From Vesta saturnalis (taxonomy: Eukaryota > Arthropoda > Insecta > Coleoptera > Lampyridae), in NCBI GenBank assembly GCA_036346205.1, contig JARFJB010002195.1, forward strand, positions 62,001 to 126,000: a DNA stretch of 64,000 nt, given 5' to 3'. Under the pieces are notes generated by a model. The model was not told the origin of the DNA. It worked only from the letters and a program-made list of their open reading frames with translations, and ran no database searches. Of this stretch, positions 13,003 to 25,710 are shown one piece after another (position 1 is the stretch's first letter; every line of letters starts with the position of its first letter). The position numbers and the translations under genes were made by a program.

Positions 13003-14023
13003 GAATCAGAAATGTATTGATAAACATTCCTGTGATATTTGCCAAAAGTATTCAAAAAACAATACAAATCTCACTAATGAAACATTAATATGTTTTTATA
13101 GAGCATATGAAAATGCTGCAAGGGATACTTTCGGAAACTTGAGAATGCCACCTAGTGCTTTTTATATTTACATTTACGAGTTGGATGCTGTATTCTGCAA
13201 ATCTTTTCCTATTTTAGGTATTCAAAATAATGTAGGAAATAAAATAAAATTAGACCTAGAAAAGTGCCCTTTCACCACCCTTGTGATAACTTCCTCAAAA
13301 TTATTTAATATGCCTTTATACACGGATGCGAATTTTTATACTTTAAAATATGCCAATAGAGACTTTAGTACACAAAAGGAACGAAACAAAATAACAAAAT
13401 TCTTAAGTTGCAACATTTGTAAAATTAACTAATTAATAAACTTGTAATAACTTTTTGAAGTTTTAAATTTTGCGCGAGAATATTCCGCTTATATGAATTT
13501 GTGTATTTACTTTTGTTGCCCGCTTACTGGCAATTGTGAAAGGTATTATGCGCCTGGACGTTGCGCGAGTTCACACCGTGACTAAAGAATATTAACGTAG
13601 AGAAAGAAGCGAGTGAAGCGACACTCGCGTCGGAACCTTTGATCTTTCTGTACCCAATTTTCGTGGCCTTCAGCCATTTTGCTGGTAAGCCAATGGCGGG
13701 AATTTAAATTAATAACTACTGGAAACGGAAAAATCGTCTAGCGTTGAAATCAATTGTTGAAATATTTTGAGAACGACACAGTACGCACAAACCAATATTG
13801 CCGTCGCGTGCGCAATTCATAGCCATAGAAAAGTTAACTTTTAAGTAGTTAATTTACATTTTGGTGCACGCTTGAGTTATAGGTTATATTTCTGATTTTT
13901 TACATTTTCTTTTAATAAACAGTTCTTTTCAGAGCTCTTTTCACCCTTTTTGTATATTTTGGTAAGTTTGCAATATCTGTGCTTTAAGCGTAATTTACAA
14001 GTATATTTTTTTGTCTTTTTATA

Positions 14024-14590
14024 GTCACCAAACAAATCGAAATAGATCGGTGTTCGTGGAAAAATTCTACACAGTCAAGCTCGAGAAATTGTTGCAAACA
14101 TCATAGAATTCATGACAAAGAAGCCAGAGAGTGACAATCCCTTTGTCAAACTTTAAGGAGAGAACTTTAGCTGCTACAAAGATAGGTGGATTCAGTTATC
14201 GTAAAGTAACATCAGAAATGAAGGAAATTTCCCAAGGCAAAGCAACAAAGTTTTCTTCACCTAGAATAAAATAAAAACAGACCAAACCTAAAAGTAACGT
14301 GTATCAGGGGAAATTGGAGTAGATTAAATTATACATAATTTTTATATTATTGAAAAGGTAACGATACAATTTTTACATGGTAAATATAATTACATTTAAA
14401 TTAACAGGTATCCACAATAAAATTCTGCAAAGGGGTATTGATTTTAAGGGTGGACTTTCGACTTTGGGAAAGATGATTAAAAAATTGGGTTTTCGGTAAG
14501 TCATGTATATAACTATTTGTGATATTAACTTATTGCATAAATTTATAGATACTGTTAATAAAAGGAAGGTTCTGATGGAGTTATATGACA
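14024..14590 (+). pseudogene. Relic exons of an IS630/mariner-like transposase inside P-2 (copy A)
   Basis: Copy of 37462-38040. The REIVANIIEF, ERTLAATKIGG, KILQRGIDFKGGLSTLGK and KRKVLMELYDIR stretches are recognisable, separated by intron-like gaps. Additional small deletions are present. Confidence 0.5.
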
Positions 14591-15109
14591 TACGCTTAAA
14601 GTGTATCCAATATTTGTCAACTACAGCAATGTATTCAAGATAACGAGACCAATTATTTTAGAAAATTTCAGAAATTAAAACACAGCTACTCATAAGTGTG
14701 TATATTCTTATTCTTTGCTCAGAAGATGTCAAATCAAATCAAAATTCATTTATTGTAACAATAATCCATAGTTTGTTTAATAATTGTATTATTGTTAAGT
14801 TACAATAAATGTACAAGAATGTTACGATATACATGCAATTTTCATAGTCAAATAAAACTTGTAAACCTCAAAACGTATTAGTTACAAGCAACGTAAAAGG
14901 TGCTAAAACAATATCAATTTACATGAATTTCGGTGATTGGACAATTATTAAAACCGTCATATATTAACAATTTTCAGTGGATTAGCATAAATATTGTGGT
15001 GTTAAAACCTTCAGTACAAAGATTTGTGAACAGACCCAAGACTGCAGTTAATATAAAGGTTTTAAAAATAGAATAACATGTCTATTATTACAAAGTATTA
15101 TATATACTA

Positions 15110-15413
15110 CCCAGTAAAGAATTGACCTACGTCATCATCGAGTAACGAATGAAAATATGAGTCAACTTATATTCATAATAATAAATGAATAAAGATCAAA
15201 CTTAATACATCTACTCTTAGATAAAAATTACAAGCATTTTTATAGGTCGTCTCTTTTCATTGTGTTTAAACAGTCGATAACATATGTCGGTTGCTCAAAA
15301 TGCACTATGAAATGGTAACCATATTTTTTGATGTATACTTAAATATGTGATGGCAAAATAAACATTTTATTTAGCAAGGTACACGTATAGACGTAGGTCA
15401 ATTCTTTAGTGGC
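15110..15413. mobile_element. TA-flanked MITE inside P-2 (copy A, left end damaged)
   Basis: Copy of the MITE at 38559-38874. The right end GGCAAAGA|TA is intact. In the left end the six bases that would complete TCTTTGCC are missing, so A reads TACTACCCAGTAAAG where B reads TACTATCTTTGCCAGTAAAG. Confidence 0.75.
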
Positions 15414-15526
15414 AAAGATAATAAGAACTAAATCTAAATCTATAAATGTAAAAGATTAACTATTTTTAGATGTTTTCGAGGTGTTTTTACATGTGAAATT
15501 AGCATGCTTCAAGGTCTGAAAAATTC

Positions 15527-18055
15527 TCATCGACAGAAGAGCTTCATGACGTATTCTCTTGGAAAGTTGTTACACTGAGGTTCATAATGAATTTGTGCAA
15601 ACAAAGAACAAATTATATCCAACATTGGGTAAAATACAAAGTTTTCTAAAATTAGTGGTAAATATATTTTCCATTTGTGCAACAAAGTTAATAAAATTAG
15701 TAGATGGCATAAGTAGGTTGCCAAATGTGTTCTTCTCTTTTGTTTCATACGCTTTAAAATGACAAAATATATTTGTAGCTTGTTCTTGAATGGTACGAGA
15801 TTCATTTTACACAAGTCACAATTTGGATGAACATTTAAACATTTTTAAATAAATATCCGCACACATAAGAAAGAGCATTTTCAGTTAATAAGTCTAGTTT
15901 TCTAAAATCCACTGATTCACTTGGCAACATCAAAGGTGCACTTGGAAGATCTACTTCCTGAAGATGTGGATTTTCAGAAGCAACTGAGGAATGTTCATTT
16001 AATAATGACATACAAGAATCTTCTTAAGTTGCCATTATTAGACGGTTGCATAAAGTTAATTGCAAAAATTTTGTAAATGCATTTGTAAATTGTGTTGCTG
16101 TGGGATTTCTACAGTTTCCCCACTTCTAGCAGAACCAAAAATTCTCTAGACAATCTTGGTTTAAACGTCGACAACATACAAATTGAAATCCAATATCTTT
16201 CAGCTCCACCCATTTATAGAAATAGACCAGCCTTTGAAACACTTTACTTTATTTGTAAACTCTTTACCTTGTTTATTTGTCACTTTAATTTTATTTAATA
16301 AATTCAAACATTCATTTAAAAAGTTAATTTGATATTCTGCTCCCATAAATGGGCGATTATACTGTTTAACTCCCTTTATTTTGATGAATTAAACAAGTCA
16401 AATAACTTGTCAAATTTTCAATAAATCTAGCGGTGTCTTCTGTTGTAACGGAAGCGCTCCTAGTGCTACATATGTAGAAATACCGAAGCAACGGATTCAC
16501 TTAACACTTGAGTAGCATACTTTACACGCATTTTTTCAAAATTATTTGGGTTCACATGACTGTTGGTCAATTTGGGAGCGATCCTCAAGGGTTTGGTTTT
16601 GTCAGATTCGTAGAAGTCGTTAATAGGATTCCAAGATGATTTAACGTGGTCATAACTAATTGTATGATTTATTAAATTATTTCTTACTGATTTTATTAAA
16701 TGAGGTGGATCAAACATGTAAAACACTTTTTGCTCTGCGACAAAAAAATATGGTTTGTCTATTGTAATACTTAATTTGTTCGCCAGTTCTATGAAGTTAC
16801 CTCCTTGATCAGTGATTAGTACTTTAGGAGAAGCACACGACTCATATAATCTTATTATAGCTCCACAATTTCCTTCAAGATGTCCCCTTTGCAAGTGTGT
16901 GTAAAATAAAATTCCAAGGGCTGTTTCCAATTTGTATATATGCCTCTTGCCATGATCACCAATACATTCTGTGCAAGAGAATAGTTTTTACCTTTGCCAT
17001 CATCGTGAAAACCTATAATAGTATCTTGTGATGAATTATAAAAAAGGTGCGTTTTTAAAGACATTTCATCAATGCATATGGTACAAACTCTTTCTTTATC
17101 ACTAAGGCTTTGTAATTTTAATTTTAAGGCATAGAAAAAAAAGTATTAAAACCCGTTTTAAAATGTAGGCCGCAGGTCATCTTTTGCAAACTTCTAACTG
17201 ATGGTAATGCAAACAAGTTCTTTAACACTCTATAAGCTTTATGACTTGTAAAATACAATTGAAGCGTCAACTCCTTAAATTGTTTATTGTATCGTCTTCC
17301 TTGCGGTGCCCGATTGTAGAGAGAAGCTTGTTTTTAACAAATGTTGAAACCCTTGGGGAAGATATTGATCACACAATTGCTTAAATGTATTAATGTTAAC
17401 ATCAGATTCAATTTTACGTTGTTTCATGGCAAATAGCTTACGTTGAGACTGTTTGTGCATTTTCTGCAATTTACGTTTTCTGGGAGTAAGTAGACTAAGG
17501 CTTTATGGAGTTTGAGTTGCAACAGGACTTGTTGGGCAGTGGTGAACTGTAAGCAAAAGTATCTGTTAATATGTTTAAAAAACGTTTTTTCAAACAATAA
17601 CAGATTTATACAAATTTTAAACATACTTTTCAACATTGACATCGATTTCTGATAAAGGATCTCCATGTAGAGTAACAGCAAAGGAGCAAGAAGGCTGGGG
17701 TTCATTTATCATGACGTTGCTTACAATATTTGCCATATAAAGTATCCTTAAATCTACAAGAACATACTATCTTCAAAATGGTTAGCACAAACTCGTAAGT
17801 TATTGTAACAATAATTCACATCATTAACCATTTTGATGTCCTCTCGACTACAAAGTTTTAACCATTCCTTGGACCTACAACAAATTAAAATAATGAGTTA
17901 AAATTAAACCAAAAAGCATGCAATGATTTTGGTTATTAGGTACAATATTGTAACACTTACCTATTAAGATCTTTCGGAAATCTAAAAAAACTCATTTGGC
18001 CATTATTTCTTGTCATGCATGATTTAACGGCACAGAAATCACCAGGTTTCCCCAT
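15527..18055 (-). pseudogene. P-2 transposase pseudogene (copy A)
   Basis: Copy of 38985-41570. The THAP start (Met at 18055), VCANHFEDS-type zinc ligands, IDEMSLKTHLFYN and DCLENFFG-equivalent blocks are all present but broken by many private deletions. For example about 25 bases are lost near 17745, and there are losses near 15605, 15775, 16030 and 16125. The in-frame TAA and two frameshifts noted for B are also here. Confidence 0.85.
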
Positions 18056-19319
18056 TTTTATGGTATTCTCCAACTACCAGATATTAATCTTCAGGTAGTA
18101 GACTACAAAAAAATAGCTATACAATGTAATTTACAACAAATTATATATTGTAACTCACTTTTAATACTGCAACAAGTTCTGAAAAGTTTATAGAACGTAC
18201 AAAAAAACACGAGAACGAAATGTAAAGTATCAAAGCAAAGAATATTACTTGATCAAATTAAAATGAACAAAGTGGAATAAGTGAGGTTACGTCAGAAACA
18301 AAACTTTTTAGTAATATTTGTTTTTATTCAAGGTTATTTAGTAGCTCGATTAAAAAGAGAGAGGAGTTTTTATCTCTGTTTGTTTGAAAACTCCATTTTG
18401 TTGGTGATTCGGCGCACTGGAAATTAAAACATCCCGCCAACGCGAGTGTCGCTTCTTTCTCTACGTTAATATTCTTTGCCGTGACCATCAACATCAAAGG
18501 TGCCGCCCGAGACGAACTTCTGATAAGCGTAGCTTCTATATTCTGTGCTGATACTAACAGTAACCGTTGATTGAGGAATCGTTTTTAGTCAATGCAGTAA
18601 AAGAATTAGATGCAGACCCTATTCCCGCCATTCCACTAGTGGACGACTTTGAACTATCATCTGTTCTAAGTTTCTTCCAAACCTACGCAAAGTAAATTAA
18701 AATGATGATAAAATTATAAAACATGTAACTTACTTGTCCATTTTATATTTACTGCAATCACTATTAACTTTTTATAGGATTAGTGCTACCACGGTAGAAT
18801 TAAAAAGACAAAACGAATTAGAATATTGATAACAAAATTAAAACAATCTTTTAAGAACCGCAGGTACGAATGCTTCGAATCTTTCCGAGCAAATGATCCA
18901 AATAAAGTAAATGTATAAATGCCTTTTTAACCCTTTCACTCCCATAATACCATAAATATTTCAGGACTACATCATCCCAGAGGTACTTCAAAGTACCAAC
19001 TTTTCTTTTAAACGTAAATTGCTAAGATACATATTCAGACCTATGATGTATCATTTCAGTTAGAAATAACGGACCAGTTATGCTAAGAAATAACCTATTT
19101 CCGTTACCAACAAAATTTTGCTATGATGTATCATGTTTTAGAGTTGGTTATCATAACTGATCCGTAATCGTCAACCAGTTATCGGTAGCATAACGGCGAT
19201 GTGAAACGGAACGAAAGTAGTGGAAGTTACGCTTTGAACTGCGGTATAGAAATAGTTGTCATAACCTCTGTGGCAAGTATAAATTTTTTTGGCGGCACGT
19301 TTATAATTTTTTTTAGAAA

Positions 19320-20586
19320 ATGGAAGGTTTACTTAATATTTTGCTACTTGATCAATTAATGAATGTTAACGAAAGGTACGTAAATGAAAGAAAATTCATA
19401 CATAATACAAATCATTTCAATTCAGGCACCGATTAAGAATAGAAAAGTTAGAGATGCTAGTGATCCCTTTCAATTAAATGAGGACGTTTTATAAAATATT
19501 TTAGAGTGTCTCGGAATGTCACTTTGAATTTAATTAATTTATTGGAACCCCATGTACAACCCCTCGAGGAACTGGTGTACCTTCAGTTGAAGGTATGTTG
19601 ATGTATCAAATACCATTACACAAACGAAAATACAATGGCCTCTTAATTTAATAATTATACTTGTAGCTTTTAACTGACTTATATTTCTTGGGTCATGGTA
19701 GCTACCAAAAGTGTCTGAATTTGAATACTCCGATGGATCAATCCACATTCAACAAAATTGTAAGAAATTACAGATGCTCTGGTTGAGCATTTACTAGCAG
19801 ATTGGGTTGTGTTTCCTCAAACACCTGCACAGTTCAATGAAATAAAAAATGGGTATGTATTGTCAGTAATTGTGGTATAAAGATTCACATACTTAAAAAT
19901 AAAAGATTAGCATTATGGAATAGTTTCAATTCCCTGGGATCATTGGTGCAATTGACTACACGTATGTAGCCATTATTGCCCCACCACAAGATGATACAAT
20001 TTATCCAGGTTTGTCATATTACAACCGTAAAGGGTATTATACTATTAATGTAAATGTGGAATGCACTTATTGGAAACATTTACTTAACATTATTTTTGAG
20101 ATATGCGATTCAAATTTAAGTGTTAAATTGTAATGCCCGTTTTCCTGGTGCAGTACATGACTCTGCTATCTGGTCCTTAAGCCAAGTGAAACATTATTTG
20201 CAGCATTTATACAATAATAGACAAATTCAATCTACTTGGTTAATTGGTAGGTAAATGAAATAGGGAGGTATGTCCCTAATGTATGAGTTTCTTTAGGGGA
20301 CTCTGGGTATCCATTAGAGCCGTGGTTATTAACACCGGTTGAAGGAGCAATGCCGAATACACCAGAAGGGCACTATATCAATGCTCATACATCAGCACGC
20401 AATACAATAGAACGTTTAAATGGTGTTCTTAAAGGACGGTTTAGGTGTCTTATGAAACACAGAACACTTCATTATACCCCTACCAGGGCATCGAAGATTA
20501 TACTTGCAGCTGTAATCTTGCATAATATGTCATTAAATGACAGATTGCCACCTGATGAAGATGAGGGAAATAACGATCAATTTTAG
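19320..20586 (+). pseudogene. Harbinger-1 (HARBI1-like, DDE_4) transposase, copy A
   Basis: Five-exon layout as in copy B (42846-44126). In A the last exon is the better one: the acceptor TTTCTTTAG is present, the GDSGYP Asp is kept, and the catalytic Glu is intact in NTIERLNGVLKGRF, continuing open to the stop at 20586. In contrast exon 4 has lost the Cys and His of the usual DCTHV (it reads DYTYV), and exons 1-3 carry small deletions. The frameshift before the NARFPGAVHDSA block is shared with B. Neither copy is intact. Confidence 0.88.
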
Positions 20587-20804
20587 ATGAACCACCGATT
20601 GAGAAACAGCACCAATTTCAAAATAATATTATTGGTAAAGTAGTATTCTATTTATATCTACTAATTAATCTATTAATTGTTTGCAGGTAATGTATTAAAT
20701 GAAGCCAGACACATACGAAGTAGGCTTATTCATCAATACTTTCAATAAACATATTTTATACAAGCAATGTAAATAAAAAAAAATTTTAAATTTTATATAC
20801 AATC

Positions 20805-21317
20805 TCATAATTTGTCAAAATTTTCATATGTGCCAAACAATTTATAATATTCGAGTTTCAGCCGTTTGTTGTCAATTTCATTTTTCTGATTCATTGCATC
20901 GGCATGTGCTTGAATAGCATTTGCAACTAATACAATTGCATCTGCCTTTTGCTTCTGATTGGAATAATTTGCTCCTGGGCTTTACAGAATGAGTTACAAG
21001 CATCTGCCAGTATGTTATTTTGTACCTTTGCGGTGTTGGTTGCGGCCGTTTACCTTTAATCATAAATTTACTGATTATGTCTGTTTTAAGTTATACATAC
21101 GTTTAGAAGGTGTTTTTAACATGGCGGGTGTGTATGTATTACCATTTTTGCAGGTCATCATCAAGTGGAATATCTATAAAAATTGAGATAGATAACAATA
21201 AGTTCAAGTTAAACATACCCGTAATAATTGGTGTTGTTAGCGTGGTAGTCATATTTTCATCATTAGATGGATCCGGATCTTCCTCGTAGAAAGTGGAATA
21301 TATAAAGTTTATATACG

Positions 21318-21357
<40 letters not shown>

Positions 21358-23878
21358 CTGAAATTCCTCCCCTACTATTTAATAAATTACCTCTATTGTT
21401 AATATGTGGGTTTTGATATTGGTGATACTGTATTTAAATAAATTGAAATATTTTTAATTAATTATATTTAAGATATGAATATTATTATTATAGTTAAGAT
21501 TACAAAATAAAATCAAATAAACTCCGATAGAACAATGAGACTCATCTAACGGGATAGGGATCAAAATTTAGAAGGAACTCTACCTTTAATATTGTAAAAT
21601 AAATGCTCATGAACTTGATTTATATTATTTGATTGAATATAATAATCATAGTAAATATGATTTAAAAGACATTGAGTTAAAGTCCTATTTATTTTTATAA
21701 CATCTGAATTGATTAAATAAATTGAATTGTAATTTTTAATTCGCATAGATATCTGCGTTATACCCTGTACATAACAAAATTCATTTAAAATACACGTGAG
21801 CATGCGCTGTGAATCCGCAACCATATGCTTTAACGATAAAGTAACGTGAACTTCGACACACAAGCAAGTATAACGACGTTTGAATAATAATAAAAAAAAA
21901 ACACAATTAATATAAACCATTTAAATTATTAGAACCAATCATATTCCCTTTGGACATGTACCTATACCTGTTGTTGCACATATGGTTATTACAAAGGATA
22001 GAAAATGTAAACATACCAATAAAGTATCAATGTCAACAAAGTACTCACATAAATGTCCTCCCTTCGTGGGTTACTGCTGCTGAAGATGATTGAAGACACC
22101 AGCTCCTGTGAACTGCAATTCTGCTTCTCGTACGTCCAGAGTTTTCTTTTAAATACCCAGCTTAATCACTTAGGTAGGTTTCACTAATAATATTAAGTAT
22201 TCACGAATCTTTATTTTAGGCTCATCACTTGTTTATTAATTAAATTCAAAATAAATTTTGAAAGGCATGGGTCGTTGATGGGTGTTGTAAATTAAACACA
22301 CTTTTGATGCACAAGGTGTATAATGATAATAAAACTTGAAGACAACACAATTAAATATGCACATCAACATAAACAATATAAATTTAATATGAACAAAGTC
22401 GAACTAAGGAAATAATTTTATAACGTAATGAAAACTTCCGATATGTGGTTGGAAAAGGTAAACTAACCTTAATTTAAATTATTTCACGAACAAAACTATC
22501 ACTTGTTTCGTGACCACTTCCGATACTAAACCGCACTTTGTTATTTGCCCGAAGTGACATTAATTTGTTTTAAAATTATTTTCAAAAATTCCACAACAGC
22601 TTACTCTGGCAAGTTGTTGCAAAAGATGAAAATCAAGAGATTGTGAAGCTAAACCACTTGTATTTATATAAATCTACCTAACAACCAAATTTTCGAATGT
22701 TTTCACTAGTTACGACAAATACTTGCTGAATTTTTATTGGCTAATATAATTCTTAAATTACGATAATTCTTTCCCCGTTCAACATTTCTCAAATTTAAAA
22801 CATTTCCATAATCTCCATAATTTTATCTTTAATTTGAAACTAAACATGATCTAAATCTAACACTTAACAACGATGTTAATTTTTTACCCTTATTTATCGA
22901 CTTTACACTAATTCTAGGAATTTTACAGGCCTGGAAATTACCCCTACATGAATAGGGGATGCTACTACACCCAAATATACATCTTAAACATGCCTACGGC
23001 CAATTTGAAAGGAAAATTACTTAAATTCACCAAAACTCTTACAAACTAAAATTAACAAAATGGACATAAATACAAGGAATTATAACATGAAATTGAGGCT
23101 ACCTTACTAATTTTACCTCTACTAATTTATTTTCTATAAATTGTCTCAGTTTAAAATACTTTTCCAAAATTTATGTTCGAGGGTATAACATAACCTCATT
23201 TTGTCTTTATAGTTTTAATGTTAAATTTCACACTTTTAAACACAATAATTGTTAATGTAAGTGTTTAAATTTAATGTTCAAGTCACAAATTAATTTATGT
23301 GCTCACTTTCGTAGGTAAATACGTTCTCCTACGACTAGTGTTGGAATGTTGTCACACACTAGTTTAAGGTCATAAACTGTTGATTAAACACATTAATCCC
23401 GGAACCTGCATGATTCATGTTATATAGTCACTCACTAATTGCTTGATCTGTTTTTCATAAGTTTTGCCTAATATTGACTAACGCACAGATACGAATGTTT
23501 TCCACATCTTGGCTGCGTACAAGTAAATTGCGACATTGATACCAGCCTAAATCTAGTTTTAACATTATTTTGTCAACCACAACCTGTATTACATGTCGTT
23601 AGGAATATTGTTTAATATAAACTTACAAAACTAAGTGAAAACTTGAATTAACTCATAAACGATAACAAACATCCCTATACTGCTAAGGTCTGTGTTGTCG
23701 AATACTTAAACTAACATTATTAAAATTATATTAAGAAATATTGAAATTTTACAAACTCCTCAATGTTTATTAATCATTTTATTCTAGAATTATTAACTGA
23801 AATGTACCATTTTGTACAAACTAAAGTAAAACTTATTATGCAAATTTCATAGCTACTTGCAAGTAATTAGATTCATCT

Positions 23879-23929
<51 letters not shown>

Positions 23930-24301
23930 ATACTTGCAAATAGGGACTATAATTTACTCACTTATTTCTTTATATACATCACAGTACATATGATCAGACT
24001 CGGATAAAACAGATGGGGCAACAGCTGCGGTTTCAGATGTTTCACCTAGATTAATAGTTTCTCCATTGTTAATACATTTATATTTAATAATTGGGTATGT
24101 GCATAACTTTAGTACTTACTGATTGGATTATTTCCTAACATGTCAACAATCCTTGTATCATCGAGGTGTATTTTGAAATGATCGCCAACAGCTTTTCTTC
24201 TAAATCTGTTAACGTTTTTTAAGTGGAGGCCCTCCCCAGTGACTTGTTGGAATGCCATGATTTGCCTATTTTTTTATATTGGTCTTCCATTCACTAAAGA
24301 C
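20805..24301 (-). pseudogene. Harbinger-1 Myb/SANT gene lacking exon 1 (copy A)
   Basis: Exons 2 onward of the gene described at 44343-48162, starting at the acceptor at 24301 and ending at 20805. The duplication joint falls inside intron 1, so the exon encoding the DNA-binding Myb/SANT domain is missing. Exon 2 also carries small deletions (for example in the run of A residues after GGAAGACCAATAT, and in TTGGAGG). The large intron contains the same AT-tract-flanked insert (21356-23879). Confidence 0.75.
21319..23927. repeat. Unidentified ~2.5-kb insert between two (AT)n tracts (copy A)
   Basis: Microsatellites (AT)n lie at 21319-21355 and 23880-23927, with AT-rich sequence of unknown origin between. 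No coding similarity recognised. Counterpart of 44863-47499. Confidence 0.5.
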
Positions 24302-24356
24302 CTGTAATCACAACTGATAAACTTGTTTAAGAATTTTATATCAGATGAGTTTTTTG

Positions 24357-25391
24357 TTATATCAAGCGGATTCTTCTATCATCTGAATACAATTCATCTT
24401 TGTCGCTTTCTTCATATTCTACTTCTTCATTGCAGTCAGTATCAGATTCAGATGAATCCAAGTTTTTTTTCTTGTTCCTTACGTGATTATGAGCAGACCT
24501 TTCTACACCAGTAACAATCCCAGATGGTCCTGGTTCTTCGTTAATAATGTCGATGACGGATTCTTTGTTTCTTGGTACCTTGGTTTTCGTTTTGTTTTGT
24601 GCTTCTTCTAGGCGCGTTTTTACATCTTCAGTTGTAACTACTTCTGCCCCAGGTACAACACTTTTCCTACCTTTATTCTGATATAATGATTGGGATTGTC
24701 TACAACAGTTCAGATGAAAGTCTGCGCTACTATTTTTTGATAATGCAGTGGTAGTTTCCGAATCATTTGGCGGAGCTGTATTGTAATTTCTGTTTTCGGC
24801 GGTATTTTCTAAGTGGCCTGGTGTAGCTGTATTGCTAGATCGGGTTTCATTTGATGGTTGTTCAGTTATTGTAGACTCATTCGCTCTATCATCATGTGTC
24901 TGTCTTGACTGTGTTATCTTTTGATCATCCCACCGTTTTAGTGCTTCAGGATTAAATGCCTCTCTAGATACAGCATTGGCATTAAACGGTATAATACCCG
25001 CCTTTCTAAATCCTGATTTAATGATGTTGGGATCTACGTTGGTCCATACTTCACCCACCATTTCGGCAAACAGTTGGTTAGATAGACTTTGTCCCAAATC
25101 GTAATATTATGCTGTATAGCCTGATTAATGATTTCATTGTCAAAATGTGTAGTATGGCCATCAAAGATTACTACAACAGGACGCTCTGGGCCTAATTGCG
25201 GAATAAAATTTTTAGTAAAATAATTTCGGAAAATTTGATTATACATCCAGCCATTATCACTACTGGCATATGTAGTCCCTGGATAATCTTTTCCTTATCG
25301 TCCTGGTTTCGTCCATGTTCCAAACTTGAACAGGTTTATCCTTTAGGTTCAAGTTATCTAGTGTTGTATTTAATAAATCAAAATAGCCATA
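24357..25391 (-). pseudogene. pogo-1 transposase, C-terminal half (copy B)
   Basis: Pogo/Tigger-like DDE transposase. From high to low coordinates on the minus strand: PVQVWNMDETRT (first catalytic Asp region), a frameshift, DNGWMYNQIF, VVVIFDGHTTHFDNEIINQ (second catalytic Asp), then a jump from HNITI directly to a Lys/Trp segment. The family's PPHTSHxLQPLD block between these points, about 25 residues, is absent. VDPNIIKSGFRKAGIIPFN and a Ser/Thr/Asn-rich tail follow. The 3' end is cut at 24334 by the duplication joint, so the GDWVLVKL tail kept at 1040-1320 is missing. The upstream half is on the far side of the pogo-2 insertion at 25392. Clearly dead; the internal deletion is shared with copy A. 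Confidence 0.85.
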
Positions 25392-25710
25392 TAGGGGAGA
25401 GGAGGGCAAGATGACGATAGTAAGCTTTAAAAAATCGTAAAAACTATTATTTCTTTTTTAACGAAATACAGACAGTTGCAAGGTTATTGATCCATATTAA
25501 TATTCCATCTAATTGACTTAGAATACGCAATGGTTTATATTTGGAATGAAAATATTTAAATATATCTGTCTACGTCATATTCGTCATCTTATCCGTCGTG
25601 AAGGGTAAGATGACGAGGTATCTAGATTTCAGAAAATAAACAAAACATGTTAAAAAAAATTAAAAAATGAAATACATTTTATTCTTACAAACAAATTTAA
25701 TATAATATAT

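Larger units (their letters stand above)
8870..13432 (+). pseudogene. P-1: P-element (THAP9-like) transposase relic, copy A, twice interrupted
   Basis: Copy of 32220-36858. Recognisable blocks on the plus strand are the RNase H-like motif CIICIDEMSLNTHLLYN (about 9277), the LTNAHLNPTAFQKMKVSL block (about 9538), a short segment KGWQITIN just right of the piggyBac insertion (10680), and the C-terminal block DICQKYSKNN to FGNLRMPPSAF (13030-13180). The piggyBac derivative (9886-10678) and the MULE (10771-13002) sit inside. THAP domain, insertion domain and part of the catalytic region are missing. Private deletions break frames further. Confidence 0.8.
13583..18478 (-). mobile_element. P-2: P-like (THAP9-type) DNA transposon, copy A
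   Basis: The inverted ends share AAAGAATATTAACGTAGAGA followed by AAGAAGCGACACTCGCG (the left end has a short GAGTGAAGC insertion). Exact 7-bp direct repeats CCGTGAC flank it at 13576-13582 and 18479-18485. It is the copy of 37022-41996 and contains the same transposase gene, DDE_3 relic exons (about 14024-14590) and MITE (about 15110-15413). Confidence 0.88.
1317..24333. repeat. Copy A of a 23-kb direct tandem duplication
   Basis: Everything from the AATTTTTATATC at about 1316 to about 24333 recurs in the same order and orientation at 24334-47913. Copy A is about 560 bp shorter. One deletion of roughly 255 bp lies in the pogo-1 C-terminal region (A about 1410-1428 against B about 24443-24687); the rest is many 1-8 bp deletions. 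The left flank continues the pogo-1 gene in frame (1040-1320), so the left edge of A is native sequence and the A/B junction is the novel joint. Confidence 0.95.
18927..24333. mobile_element. piggyBac left end with inserted Harbinger-1, truncated by the duplication joint (copy A)
   Basis: TTAACCCTTTCACTCCC at 18927 is the piggyBac left terminus (see 42452-51453). The Harbinger left end CTATGATGTATCA starts at 19041 with GAC in front of it. Both elements are cut at about 24333 where the next unit begins, so copy A has neither the right ends nor the piggyBac gene. Confidence 0.85.

Noticed and set aside
12984..13010. 9-bp target-site duplication around the MULE
   Set aside because: The flanks at 10762-10770 and 13003-13011 (and in copy B) do not match.
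1317..24333. Treating copy A genes as separate functional paralogues
   Set aside because: Differences from B are dominated by small deletions that destroy frames, so independent function is not supported.
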